A DNA stretch of 64,000 nt, taken from CAYXTW01 sp964452645. Lineage in GTDB: Bacteria; Zixibacteria; MSB-5A5; GN15; PGXB01. The notes below the pieces were generated by a model. It worked only from the letters and a program-made list of their open reading frames with translations, searched no databases and was not told the DNA's origin. The DNA lies in the NCBI GenBank assembly GCA_964452645.1, contig CAYVMO010000013.1, forward strand, positions 24,988-88,987, given 5' to 3'. Shown piece after piece: positions 49,452-58,155 of this stretch (positions are counted from its first letter, which is position 1; every line of letters starts with the position of its first letter). Position numbers and translations under genes: made by a program.

Positions 49452-50696
49452 TTAAAAACTCACCTGGAATTGAGAGCGGACCTGATAATCATCGCGATTC
49501 TCATCCATAAAAGAGTGTCTCAACCATCCGATATCATTTTGCCATTTTAACGAGTGTCCCGATATATAAATATTAAATCCTGTCGTTAATTCCTGTTCCT
49601 GCGATATTTGCCCGGCGTTTTTGTATTGCGCGACGATATCCGGATCGTTTCCCGAATCGTTAATCAATTGCGAGGCGCGTTCGCGCGCATCGTCAACAAG
49701 TCTATCCTTAAAATCGACTATGGCATATCGGGCCGAAATCTCGAACCTGGAATTGATACGATATGCTGTTTGAAACAATCCTCCGGTCATGGCCGGTTTA
49801 ATTTTCGATGGGTCGCCGATTTTCGAATAGCCGACGTAGCCTGCCGCAAGGAAGGATAAGCCGCGATATTTCACCAAAAGCTCCGGGGCAAAACGCAGGC
49901 TGAAATCATGATACTCTGTAGGGAATAAATCCCATGCCGTACTCAGTCCAAGACTATAGCGTAATCCCGTTTTCGTTTCGTCGCCATTGGAGTTTATCTT
50001 AATATTATTGGCATTATAAGTTATGTGAAAGAATAACTCGGGATGGAATTTATCGATCGCGCCCGGATTGGCAAGATCCGACGGATTGACGACCTTTTCG
50101 CCATATACTTCCGGCAAACCTATGGCGTGTGAGGCCCGCGCGTTGGCGCCTGAAAATACGCCAACTATATAACCGTATTTCGGCGGTTGTTCATAGCCGT
50201 TATGAAAGGCAAATCCCATCTGGCGTTCGGCCCCAAAATATTTCGTGACGATTGCCCAATCGACAAAAGCCAGTTTTTGAAAAGACTGAATCCGATAACG
50301 TGTAAAAGGCGTCTTATACTGACCGAACCTGAATTGCAGATATGGCCGAAATTTATAGTCAAAATAGAAATCCATCAACTCAAGCGATTTCGGGGCGGTA
50401 CTTAAGTGCAATCTGTATGACAGATTAGCATTGTAAACAGTCCCCGCCAAGGTAAGTCTGATTCTTCGCGCTTGCATCGTCAGTTTCTCTGTCCGGGGCG
50501 TATCCGGGGCATTGTCGCGGCTATCAAAAATTAATCTTAACTGTCCGGCGAATTGCAGTCTGATTGAACTGGAGCTGTCGGCGCTGAAAATTTCAAACGG
50601 CCCGACCGAGGAATTGATTTTTGCCTTCGCCTGAACCGAATGACCTACCGATAAAATCATTAAAAATATTAATAGAGTGTTTAATCTACTATTCAT
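49452..50696 (-). CDS. OprO/OprP-type outer-membrane porin
   Basis: 414 residues. A signal peptide (NTLLIFLMILSVGHSVQA) is followed by a 16-strand-type barrel sequence: IRLQFAGQLRLIFDSRD, QARRIRLTLAGTVYNANLSY, LELMDFYFDYKF, FRFGQYKTPFTRYRIQSFQKL, GFAFHNGYE, ending in a strand with the terminal Phe (RDDYQVRSQFQVSF) expected for BAM recognition. It matches the phosphate-selective porin O/P family; true substrate unknown (many relatives transport other anions). Isolated between the hydrogenase and the two-component genes, all on one strand. Confidence 0.85.
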   Translation of the reverse strand: MNSRLNTLLIFLMILSVGHSVQAKAKINSSVGPFEIFSADSSSSIRLQFAGQLRLIFDSRDNAPDTPRTEKLTMQARRIRLTLAGTVYNANLSYRLHLSTAPKSLELMDFYFDYKFRPYLQFRFGQYKTPFTRYRIQSFQKLAFVDWAIVTKYFGAERQMGFAFHNGYEQPPKYGYIVGVFSGANARASHAIGLPEVYGEKVVNPSDLANPGAIDKFHPELFFHITYNANNIKINSNGDETKTGLRYSLGLSTAWDLFPTEYHDFSLRFAPELLVKYRGLSFLAAGYVGYSKIGDPSKIKPAMTGGLFQTAYRINSRFEISARYAIVDFKDRLVDDARERASQLINDSGNDPDIVAQYKNAGQISQEQELTTGFNIYISGHSLKWQNDIGWLRHSFMDENRDDYQVRSQFQVSF

Positions 50697-50918
50697 GTAC
50701 AGTTTCCTGTAGCATTAATGTCTTTCTGTTTATACGTCATAAACGAGAGCCGACCGAACCTGTCCCGGCAAATAACCTTCAGGTACCATTTTAAAGTACG
50801 CCGACCGTATGGTTTTCAACACGAAACTCGTTCTTTCATCGACATGTTTGTCGTAGGCTGACGCTTTGTCAGACTTGTTTGTCATTTAGTTGACCCCAAT
50901 AAAATTGCATACTTCTGT

Positions 50919-51773
50919 TTAATCAGGATATCGTCTCTTTATGTCTTCAATGAGCTTCTTTTGCTGTTCAAGAATTATTTGCTGACGTTTTTGAAATAAC
51001 CGGCGAATAGTTGTAATCAATTCGTCTATATCCGGCGGTTTTTTCAAGTATTCATTGGCCCCCAGTTTAATTCCCTTTAAAGCCGCCTCGACAGTCGGAT
51101 GACCGGTAAGTAATATTACCTCGACACTGGGGAAATCCTCCTTTATTCTCCTGAGAAGTTCCAGCCCATCCATTACAGGCATCTTGACGTCGACAATTGC
51201 TATGTCAACAATACTTTTTCTCAAGAGGTTTAACGCTTTTTCACCGCTTTCGGCAACCGTGACAATCATATTCCGACGTTGAAGAATCCTCTTCATGGAT
51301 TCCAGAAACTCGACTTCATCATCGATAAGCATTACTCTAATTTCATCCTTAATAAATTCGGAGGCGGTTTCAATATGTTCGTTGACCTGCATTTCCCCGG
51401 CTTTCTTCACCACTTTTTTAATATTCTCAGCCAATTCTTCGATTTCGATCGGTTTGCTTAAATATTCGGCAACACCATCTTTGGCTGTTTGGAAGGCATC
51501 ATCGAAAGAACTATGACCGGTCAGGATGAGAACCGGGAGATTGGGAGATTTTTTTCGTATCTGATTGAAAACCTCGATACCATCGATGTCCGGCATCTTG
51601 ACATCCAATATGACGGCATCAAATATTTGCATATCGACCATTTCCAATGCCGTGACGCCATTGAGCGCTATGCTTACTTCGAATCCGCGCCTGTTAAGGG
51701 CCTGCGATGATGAGGTCGCGAATTCCTCCTCGTCATCAACCAATAACAGCTTTATTTTTTTATCCTTTTCCAT
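50919..51773 (-). CDS. Response regulator with two receiver domains and no output domain
   Basis: About 284 residues. The start at 51773 is preferred because GCGGAGG lies just upstream; the upstream ATG at 51791 overlaps the kinase stop. Receiver 1 (about 5-125): LLLVDDEEEF, phosphoacceptor D in AVILDVKMPD, LILTGHS, LSKPIE. Receiver 2 (about 145-265): VMLIDDEVEF, AIVDVKMPVMDG, ILLTGHPT, LKKPPDI. A short charged coil ends the protein. No DNA-binding or enzymatic domain, so the signal must pass to another protein, perhaps the divergent sigma-54 activator. Confidence 0.92.
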   Translation of the reverse strand: MEKDKKIKLLLVDDEEEFATSSSQALNRRGFEVSIALNGVTALEMVDMQIFDAVILDVKMPDIDGIEVFNQIRKKSPNLPVLILTGHSSFDDAFQTAKDGVAEYLSKPIEIEELAENIKKVVKKAGEMQVNEHIETASEFIKDEIRVMLIDDEVEFLESMKRILQRRNMIVTVAESGEKALNLLRKSIVDIAIVDVKMPVMDGLELLRRIKEDFPSVEVILLTGHPTVEAALKGIKLGANEYLKKPPDIDELITTIRRLFQKRQQIILEQQKKLIEDIKRRYPD

Positions 51774-51787
51774 CTTCAACCTCCGCT

Positions 51788-53464
51788 TCATTTCACTTTG
51801 CTATTGCTTGGCTGAAGCGGCAAAAGTATTTGCATCTTTGTTCCCGCTCCCTCGAGACTCTCCGCTTTTATTCGCCCTCCCCATGAATGGATAATCCCGA
51901 AACAAACCGATAATCCCAGGCCGGTTCCTTTTCCTACCGGTTTGGTTGTAAAAAATGGCTCGAAAATACGCTCGATGTTTTCGGGAGATATTCCGATTCC
52001 GTTATCAATGACGTTTAAAATTACCCGGTCATCCTTTCGAAACGCTTCTATGGTAATCAGGCCACCCCGGGGAAGGGCATCAATGGCATTGTTTATCAAA
52101 TTAACTATGACCTGTTCAAATTCAATCGGGTCGACCAAAGCCCGGGGGAGATTTTCCTGCACTTCCATCTTGATATCAATATTGCGGACATTGGCGCGCC
52201 GTTCCAACAATGTAATAATCTCTTTCAAACTTGGTATGATGTCAGTCGGCTCCAAATTTGAATCCTGTTTTCTGCCAAATTGGAGCATTTTCCCTGTTAT
52301 ATTGGCGCATCGCCGGATTTGTTCCTTACATCGTTTGACGGAATCATTGATCTGCTCGGCATCGCTTTCGTCTATATTAAGATCGGATGCCAGATCCGAT
52401 ATGTTGGTTTGTTCGGCACTGATAATGGCAAGCGGATTATTAATTTCGTGTGCCAGGCCGGTGGCCAGTTCCCCTATCGAAGCCAATTTCGCCGAACGGA
52501 CAAAGGCGCGTGACATCTCTTCACGTTCGGCGTTGGCTCTGTCAATCTGATTCGTCAAATGCCATGTGGCAAGGAAAGTAGTAATAATCAAAAGAGCTAC
52601 CGCGATAATGACAATTTTGGCGACTCTGGTAATCGCCCGGTTGACCGGTTCCAGGACAGTCGCCAATTCCTGCTTTACGATTAATATCCAGCGATTATCA
52701 TTTACAAAGGAATTGACTATCATCCAGGTCGTATCGTTCTGCGTAAATTTTTGATCACTGACGCCACGATAAAAATCGCTGACCGGCAGTGGAGATTTAT
52801 CAAGCAGGGAGCCTTCTCTGGGGGTCGTCTGATAAACGCCGTCTTTATTTATAATAAAAATATCATCAATTTTATCGGAAACCCCGGTCCTGACAAGCTC
52901 ATCGAATTGCTGGCTATTAATAGTGGCACGCAAAATCCAAGGAGTTTTTCCTTTCGTGCTTTTGACGGCAATAATGCAATGGGGCACCTGTCTGAAACCA
53001 AGAAAGATATCGCTGACATATACTCCCCGTTTCATTACTTCTTTGAACCAGTCTGCTTCACGGTAGTTTTTATCCTTAAGTTCGTAGGGACCGACGTAAG
53101 CCAGATGATCGCCGTTGATATCAATAACGCCCAGATCGATAAAACCCCCATCACTGGATTGATTCAGATCCGACAGGAAATCCTGGAGTCGTTTCGGGTT
53201 ACGAATATTGTCGATTGAGTGCGATTGAGCAAGGAGATTCAGCAGATGAATACGATTCGAGATATTGCTTTCGATTGCTTTGGCATGGTCGTGAACCAAT
53301 ATCCGCATCTGCTCCAGTGCTCTTTGCTCAAGGAGATTGCCAAAAACTATCCAGCCTCCCAAACCGGCCACGACCAACGGCAGTATCGATACGGCCAGAA
53401 GTGTCGCAACTATTTGCCAGCGAAGAGTATTTGGTCGTGCAATTGATTTGGAAGCCGTTTTCAT
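51788..53464 (-). CDS. Membrane sensor histidine kinase with dCache-like domain
   Basis: 558 residues. Helix 1 (about 18-42), a large extracytoplasmic dCache-type domain (about 45-275, with YREADWFKEVMKRGVYVSDI and IFIINKDGVYQTTPREGS), helix 2 (about 281-303), then HisKA with H339 in GLAHEINNPLAI, and HATPase with NLINNAIDAL, DNGIGI, FEPFFTTKPVGKGTGLGLS. Classic class I kinase of the NtrB-like kind. AAAGGATATT precedes the ATG. Directly followed by the double-receiver gene. Confidence 0.94.
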   Translation of the reverse strand: MKTASKSIARPNTLRWQIVATLLAVSILPLVVAGLGGWIVFGNLLEQRALEQMRILVHDHAKAIESNISNRIHLLNLLAQSHSIDNIRNPKRLQDFLSDLNQSSDGGFIDLGVIDINGDHLAYVGPYELKDKNYREADWFKEVMKRGVYVSDIFLGFRQVPHCIIAVKSTKGKTPWILRATINSQQFDELVRTGVSDKIDDIFIINKDGVYQTTPREGSLLDKSPLPVSDFYRGVSDQKFTQNDTTWMIVNSFVNDNRWILIVKQELATVLEPVNRAITRVAKIVIIAVALLIITTFLATWHLTNQIDRANAEREEMSRAFVRSAKLASIGELATGLAHEINNPLAIISAEQTNISDLASDLNIDESDAEQINDSVKRCKEQIRRCANITGKMLQFGRKQDSNLEPTDIIPSLKEIITLLERRANVRNIDIKMEVQENLPRALVDPIEFEQVIVNLINNAIDALPRGGLITIEAFRKDDRVILNVIDNGIGISPENIERIFEPFFTTKPVGKGTGLGLSVCFGIIHSWGGRIKAESLEGAGTKMQILLPLQPSNSKVK

Positions 53465-53601
53465 AATATCCTTTTTGCTTCATTATGACATCAGTATATT
53501 ATCTAATTATTTCATTATATGTGCCCTGAGCAAGAACAATGCCACATTTGTATTTGCAAATAAACTTATTGTTACACAACACATTAATAAAATAATATTA
53601 C

Positions 53602-53629
53602 TTGACAACCGATAAATATATACTATTAT
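53602..53629 (+). promoter_or_regulatory. Promoter of the sigma-54 activator gene
   Basis: TTGACA (53602-53607), a 16-nt spacer, TATTAT (53624-53629), about 20 nt before the first ATG. The -10 lies close to the start codon, so the leader would be very short if the first ATG is used. Confidence 0.45.
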
Positions 53630-53648
53630 GAAATAGTGTTCATTCATA

Positions 53649-54671
53649 ATGAAAGATAATACGATGAAAAATATTAATAATGGCCTTGAAAGCTTCAGCG
53701 AAAAACTAAAAAGCTGGAATGGAAGTCAGAAAAATGAGTCATTCCCATTCCTGGCTGCGGTCAGAAGTCAAGCGTTTCATAATGTTCTTGAAATTGCTCA
53801 AAAAGTTGCCAAATTCAATTCTTCCGTTTTAATCAGTGGTGAAACCGGTGTGGGCAAGGAAGTCGTCGCCCGATTTATTCATAATACCTCGCCTCGGGCC
53901 AAAAATCTGATGTTGGCAATAAATTGTGGTGCCTTTCCCGAAACCCTGCTTGAAAGCGAATTATTCGGTCATAAAGCGGGTTCTTTTACCGGCGCTATAA
54001 AAGATAGGGTAGGAATCTTCGAACAGGCGGCCAGAGGTACAATCCTTCTCGATGAAATCGGCGATGTCAGCCCGGCCACTCAGCTAAAACTCTTAAGGGT
54101 GTTTCAGGAAAGAGAAATATTAAGGATAGGCGAAAACATCCCGAGGAAGGTGGACACAAGAATTATTTCCGCGACAAATCGAAATTTGGAAAAGATCGTC
54201 TCGGAGGGGAAATTCCGCAATGATTTGTTCTATAGGTTACGTGTTATCGAAATCAAGATTCCGCCTCTTCGTGAAAGACCCGAGGATATAATATCGTTGA
54301 CCGAATATTTCGTAAAAAGGCTTGCTGCAAGATTGAGGCTTCCCGATTTGAATCTTACTCGTGAATGTCTTGATTATTTCCGAGATTATCATTGGCCCGG
54401 GAACGTCAGAGAGCTGCGGAATGCAATTGAACAGGCTGCCATTTTAAGCGAAAATGGGAATATAAAGCGTGAACATCTGCCTCCGTATATTTTAAATCCC
54501 GAATTTAATTTCCGAAAATTTGACATTTCAGGACCACAGACTTTGGGGGAACTGGAATCCAATTATATAAAGGTCGTCCTGAAATCAACGGGAGGAAATA
54601 AGACGCGCGCGGCAAAAATTCTTGGAATCAGCCAAACGACACTCTGGAGGAAATTGAAAAATTTAACGTAG
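53649..54671 (+). CDS. Sigma-54-dependent enhancer-binding protein without receiver domain
   Basis: 340 residues. A short N-terminus (about 35 residues) leads straight into the AAA+ domain: Walker A GETGVGKE (64-71), the sigma-54 contact loop as GSFTGA (111-116, consensus GAFTGA), Walker B TILLDEIGD, and the sensor region RVIEIKIPPLRERPEDI. The C-terminal Fis-type helix-turn-helix is NKTRAAKILGISQTTLWRKL. Without a receiver it is either always active or controlled by a partner. The divergent kinase and output-less double receiver are natural candidates. An in-frame ATG at 53664 is an alternative start. Confidence 0.92.
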   Translation: MKDNTMKNINNGLESFSEKLKSWNGSQKNESFPFLAAVRSQAFHNVLEIAQKVAKFNSSVLISGETGVGKEVVARFIHNTSPRAKNLMLAINCGAFPETLLESELFGHKAGSFTGAIKDRVGIFEQAARGTILLDEIGDVSPATQLKLLRVFQEREILRIGENIPRKVDTRIISATNRNLEKIVSEGKFRNDLFYRLRVIEIKIPPLRERPEDIISLTEYFVKRLAARLRLPDLNLTRECLDYFRDYHWPGNVRELRNAIEQAAILSENGNIKREHLPPYILNPEFNFRKFDISGPQTLGELESNYIKVVLKSTGGNKTRAAKILGISQTTLWRKLKNLT

Positions 54672-54983
54672 AATTTTCGCGCTCCTCGTATATGGTCCGG
54701 TTTAAAAGTCAGTATATTTGAAGTGCATAGAATTAGCTCTTGAGTATTTTATAATAAGCTCAAAAGTGTTCTAAGACAATGTGGCAGCATACCTGAAATA
54801 ATCCCAATAAAACACGCTGATAAAGACAACTACCAAATTAAAGTCGTAGCATAATGTTGACATGGGCCGCCAACCATGACCGTAGTGGTAGAAGACTGTT
54901 TAAACGGAATTGCAGGTATGTTATATATTTTATTTGAAAAACATGAACAAATAGTTAACTTAATAATCAATAAGGAGATAAGC
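54672..54983. other. Intergenic region
   Basis: 312 nt. It contains TTGAG...CTCAA inverted arms around an AT-rich core (near 54742-54764) but no T-run terminator. The in-frame extension of the next gene back to 54876 lacks a ribosome-binding site. No other feature was seen. Confidence 0.4.
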
Positions 54984-56099
54984 ATGGATATAAAGTTGGT
55001 CGATGACGGCGAGGAAATTCTTTGCAATCAATTTTATAATCGAATCTATAAAAAAAACCGAACCATTGACCAATGGCGCTGGGAGTTTGCCCAAAATAAT
55101 TATAAAAGTCCGCCGATTCCGTATGCCCGGGTAATGGATAACGGCCAGGTGGTCGGCACTCAGGCATTTATCCCGATTAGAATGATAGATAGTGATGGTA
55201 TTTTCTGGACGGCCAAGTCTGAGGAAACATTAGTCGATCCTAATTATCGGGGCCGACAGCTTTTTGAAAAAATGTATAATCTTCTTTTTGATTATGCCCG
55301 AATAAATCAGTTTGCCAGTATCTGGGGATTCACGCCGGCCATCAAAGCTTTCAAACACCTCGACTTTTCTTTTCCCGGAAAGGTCGATCAGATTTTTATT
55401 CCCTTTCAAAATAAATCGATTTCCTCACTGCTGAAAAAAGAAGACAGCTCAGAAAATGTCAGTCGTAAAAACAAATTCCGGCGAACAGCTTTCTTAACTG
55501 TCGGACCGGCCGCCCGGGTATTGAGTGCGGTGAAATTAAATCTAAACAAAAATTCATCCCTTGGGGGCTTGGCAATCAAAAGATGGGACAAACCGGAAGA
55601 GCAGTGTGGTGAGCTCTGCAGGCAATTTATTCAGCAATGGGGGGGAACGACAATTTATCGTGATACTGCATATATGCAGTGGCGGTTTTTTGATAATCCC
55701 TATATAAAATGCATCGTCAAAGGAGTCTATGACCAAGACCGGCTTTTGGGATGGGTTGCCTATAATATTGGTGACGACGGGCTGGGTTACTTAATCGATC
55801 TGATTCTAATCAAGGCTGATTACACCGTGGCTCCGAAAGAGATTATCAAACAGCTGTTAATTGAAGCAGCGATCGGCTGCCGGAATATGGGTGCAGCCGG
55901 GATTCGCGGCTGGCATGCCAATAATCATCCTTTTGATAGACTAATTTGTGAAGCGGCCAAGGAAGTCGGATACTATCATATTCGCAAAGGGCACGAAACT
56001 GTTATCTACTTCTGTGAAACCGGCAAGGTCCGTGACGGTTACACCAATTTCAACAGCTGGTTTGTAACACGAATAAACACCGAAGGTATTTACGGATAA
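54984..56099 (+). CDS. GNAT-like acetyltransferase
   Basis: 371 residues from the ATG at 54984, chosen because AATAAGGAGATAAGC precedes it. The N-terminal half has an acyltransferase-type core (VVGTQAFIPIRMI, ETLVDPNYRGRQLFEKMYNL, then WGFTPAIKAFKHLDF), where the P-x-YRGRQLFEKM segment fits the acetyl-CoA pyrophosphate loop of GNAT enzymes. The C-terminal half has a second, weaker GNAT-like unit (WVAYNIGDDGLGYLIDLILI). Proteins of this kind often sit beside polysaccharide deacetylases in exopolysaccharide loci, as here. Substrate unknown. Confidence 0.75.
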   Translation: MDIKLVDDGEEILCNQFYNRIYKKNRTIDQWRWEFAQNNYKSPPIPYARVMDNGQVVGTQAFIPIRMIDSDGIFWTAKSEETLVDPNYRGRQLFEKMYNLLFDYARINQFASIWGFTPAIKAFKHLDFSFPGKVDQIFIPFQNKSISSLLKKEDSSENVSRKNKFRRTAFLTVGPAARVLSAVKLNLNKNSSLGGLAIKRWDKPEEQCGELCRQFIQQWGGTTIYRDTAYMQWRFFDNPYIKCIVKGVYDQDRLLGWVAYNIGDDGLGYLIDLILIKADYTVAPKEIIKQLLIEAAIGCRNMGAAGIRGWHANNHPFDRLICEAAKEVGYYHIRKGHETVIYFCETGKVRDGYTNFNSWFVTRINTEGIYG

Positions 56100-57508
56100 T
56101 GAGTGATCCAATCTCTTATCTAAAGCAGCAGCTGATCAATCATATCTCTCTATGTTTTAACCTTGATGGTAAAGAACTGTTTGAATCCAAGCTGATTCGT
56201 TTTGACAGTTTGGAAAATGCCCTTAATTCAACCGAGCGGACGATTTTTATTCCGACCGATCTTCCCTTAAATGAAGTATATGATAATATCTACCATGCTG
56301 AGTTTAACCAGACCAATCTGACGCTGTGGAATCGATTGGATCTGTCGGCTTACGACAACTGGCGTCCGATATCCGATGAATCGACTCCTTTGTGGTATCA
56401 GAACAGCTCCGGAACGTTAATACCAGCCTGGGATCTTTTTGGGAATCTGATGCGTCTGCTCACCTTTGCCGAAGAAAAATCTCATCCGCAAAAAGATAGT
56501 CATGGAAGATACTCAGCCGCTTTCAGTCCGCGGCTTAAAAAGAACCTCCTCGAAATCCCCGCCTTTAATGAAGCGGCAGCCGTGCTGGCCGCCGGTTATA
56601 GCGGTCTCAAAGATGGCCGCGACCCACTCTATGAAATAAAAAATTTAGTCAAACCGCCTTACCTTGCCTTATCGCATGACTGTGATTTACTGCGGGGTAA
56701 CGATAAGTGGACTCAGGCGGTGCGAGTTTATCGCACCATTATTCCCCTGACAAAATTAAAATTTCCCGCCATGAAAAATCTATGGTGGATTGTCCGTAAC
56801 GGTTTTGCTCCTGAGAGATATTATTTTGATAATATTACCGGTTTAATTGAACTGGAAAAATCGTTTGGATATGTTTCCACCTTCTATTTGATAAACGGTC
56901 AGGGTGGAAGATTTGGAGCCCGCAGCAGTAATAACATGATCAAAAGATTAGTCAGGACTATGCCCTCCGACTGGACGTTAGGCATTCATTATAATTACAA
57001 CACTTTCTTGAACGAAAAGAACTTCATTAAGCAGTATACGGAGCTTTCAAGCCTTACCGAATCTGATCTGGTATGCGGTCGTGCCCATTACCTAAAATTC
57101 GATCCGTTTCGGTCTTTTCGATTTTTAGCTGAGCAGGGAATTAAAATCGACGAGTCATCGGGTTATTCGGATAAGATCGGTTACCGCAATGGAATTGCCG
57201 GTGTTTTTCAACCTTATGATTCACTAGGGAAAACAACTCAACCTATTTGGGAGCTGCCAATGGCCATCATGGATGCCGCTTTGGTTAAACAATATGGAGA
57301 ACAAGCAGTCAACCGGTTTAATCGACTGATGAATCATTTATCAAAGGTTGGCGGAATGATGTCGATTAACTTTCATCCGGACAAGTTTTTCAACCCGGAG
57401 TATAGAGAGCTGATTGGAATCTATCATCAGATGTTAATTACTGCCCGACAGTACAACGCAAAAGCCGTAACGGGGCCTTTTCTTTTGGACTATTTGCAGC
57501 CGGTTTAA
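56099..57508 (+). CDS. Polysaccharide deacetylase-like protein
   Basis: 469 residues. The motif ALSHDCDLLRG (about 200) and GIHYNYNTF (about 300) fit a divergent carbohydrate esterase 4 fold, where the Asp pair and His ligands bind the metal. YVSTFYLINGQGGRFGARSS and the late block SINFHPDKFFNPEYRELIGIYHQ support it. The N-terminal 190 residues are specific to this subgroup. Overlaps the acetyltransferase by one base (TAATG), so the two genes are coupled and presumably act on the same glycan. No signal peptide: cytoplasmic location likely. Confidence 0.78.
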   Translation: MSDPISYLKQQLINHISLCFNLDGKELFESKLIRFDSLENALNSTERTIFIPTDLPLNEVYDNIYHAEFNQTNLTLWNRLDLSAYDNWRPISDESTPLWYQNSSGTLIPAWDLFGNLMRLLTFAEEKSHPQKDSHGRYSAAFSPRLKKNLLEIPAFNEAAAVLAAGYSGLKDGRDPLYEIKNLVKPPYLALSHDCDLLRGNDKWTQAVRVYRTIIPLTKLKFPAMKNLWWIVRNGFAPERYYFDNITGLIELEKSFGYVSTFYLINGQGGRFGARSSNNMIKRLVRTMPSDWTLGIHYNYNTFLNEKNFIKQYTELSSLTESDLVCGRAHYLKFDPFRSFRFLAEQGIKIDESSGYSDKIGYRNGIAGVFQPYDSLGKTTQPIWELPMAIMDAALVKQYGEQAVNRFNRLMNHLSKVGGMMSINFHPDKFFNPEYRELIGIYHQMLITARQYNAKAVTGPFLLDYLQPV

Positions 57509-58155
57509 AGATTACTGTGGTTAAGATATCTTTCTGCCGCAGAAAATATCAGCGACCCGGAAGCGATAGAGATATACCGGTCGCGACCGATTCACCCACG
57601 GCGTCGATATAATCGTTACCAATCAATTTCACTTCAAATGGTGCGATTTGTTGGCCCTAAACGGTTATGTATCGGGGCCGTCCAATTTTGTTCTGGCAAC
57701 ATCTCCTGCTCTGACCGAAATGATCTCAAAAATTGACCCGACCTTCAGCAGGTTGCATTTTAATCGGGGCGATGGCGACGGGCCGATAAATCTATGAGTA
57801 CTTTATTCGTCATTACATAGGTTGCCGATATAACGCGCAAATGATAATCTTAATTCATCGGGAAATAATTAAGTGGAGAGACAGGGATACTCCGACAGGT
57901 ATATTTACAATATATTGGCCTACAACGAATTACGCGATAACCGCAAGATTTTCAACAATTTAGTTTTTTTGTTTAGTTTTTTCTGTTTGTGTCCAGTTTT
58001 GTCCTTTTTTGCCATCAGTTGGTACAAATCAGACACAAATCTTCTGTCAACTCATAATCGTACTAATCAAATCGATTCGACACGGAGATCCGGGGAGGAC
58101 ATGACCGGCAAATTATATAAAGGTCATAATATTTAAATTCCAGAATAATGACCTC
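57509..58155. other. Intergenic region with possible gene remnant
   Basis: 647 nt. Holds the stop-free stretch 57570-57797 (listed separately) and an 87-codon GTG frame at 57873-58136 with one hydrophobic segment but no convincing ribosome-binding site or family. No terminator or promoter is clear. Confidence 0.4.
57570..57797 (+). pseudogene. Possible remnant of an unidentified gene
   Basis: 75 sense codons with no start, following a TAG and ending in TGA. Parts read like real protein (THGVDIIVTNQFHFKWCDLL, NRGDGDGPINL), but no family was recognised. It could be the decayed tail of a gene, or chance. Confidence 0.25.

Noticed and set aside
50856..50874. Small hairpin CTGAC-GCTTT-GTCAG between the response regulator and the porin as terminator
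   Set aside because: Only five base pairs and no T-run on the transcribed strand.
53649..54671. Full NtrC-type response regulator
   Set aside because: Only about 35 residues precede the AAA+ domain, so there is no receiver domain.
54779..54796. Sigma-54 promoter-like TGGCAG near 54781
   Set aside because: The -12 GC element is missing at the required distance.
57873..58136. 87-codon GTG frame with one hydrophobic segment
   Set aside because: Weak start, AT-driven hydrophobicity (T-rich tract), no recognised family and no conserved context.
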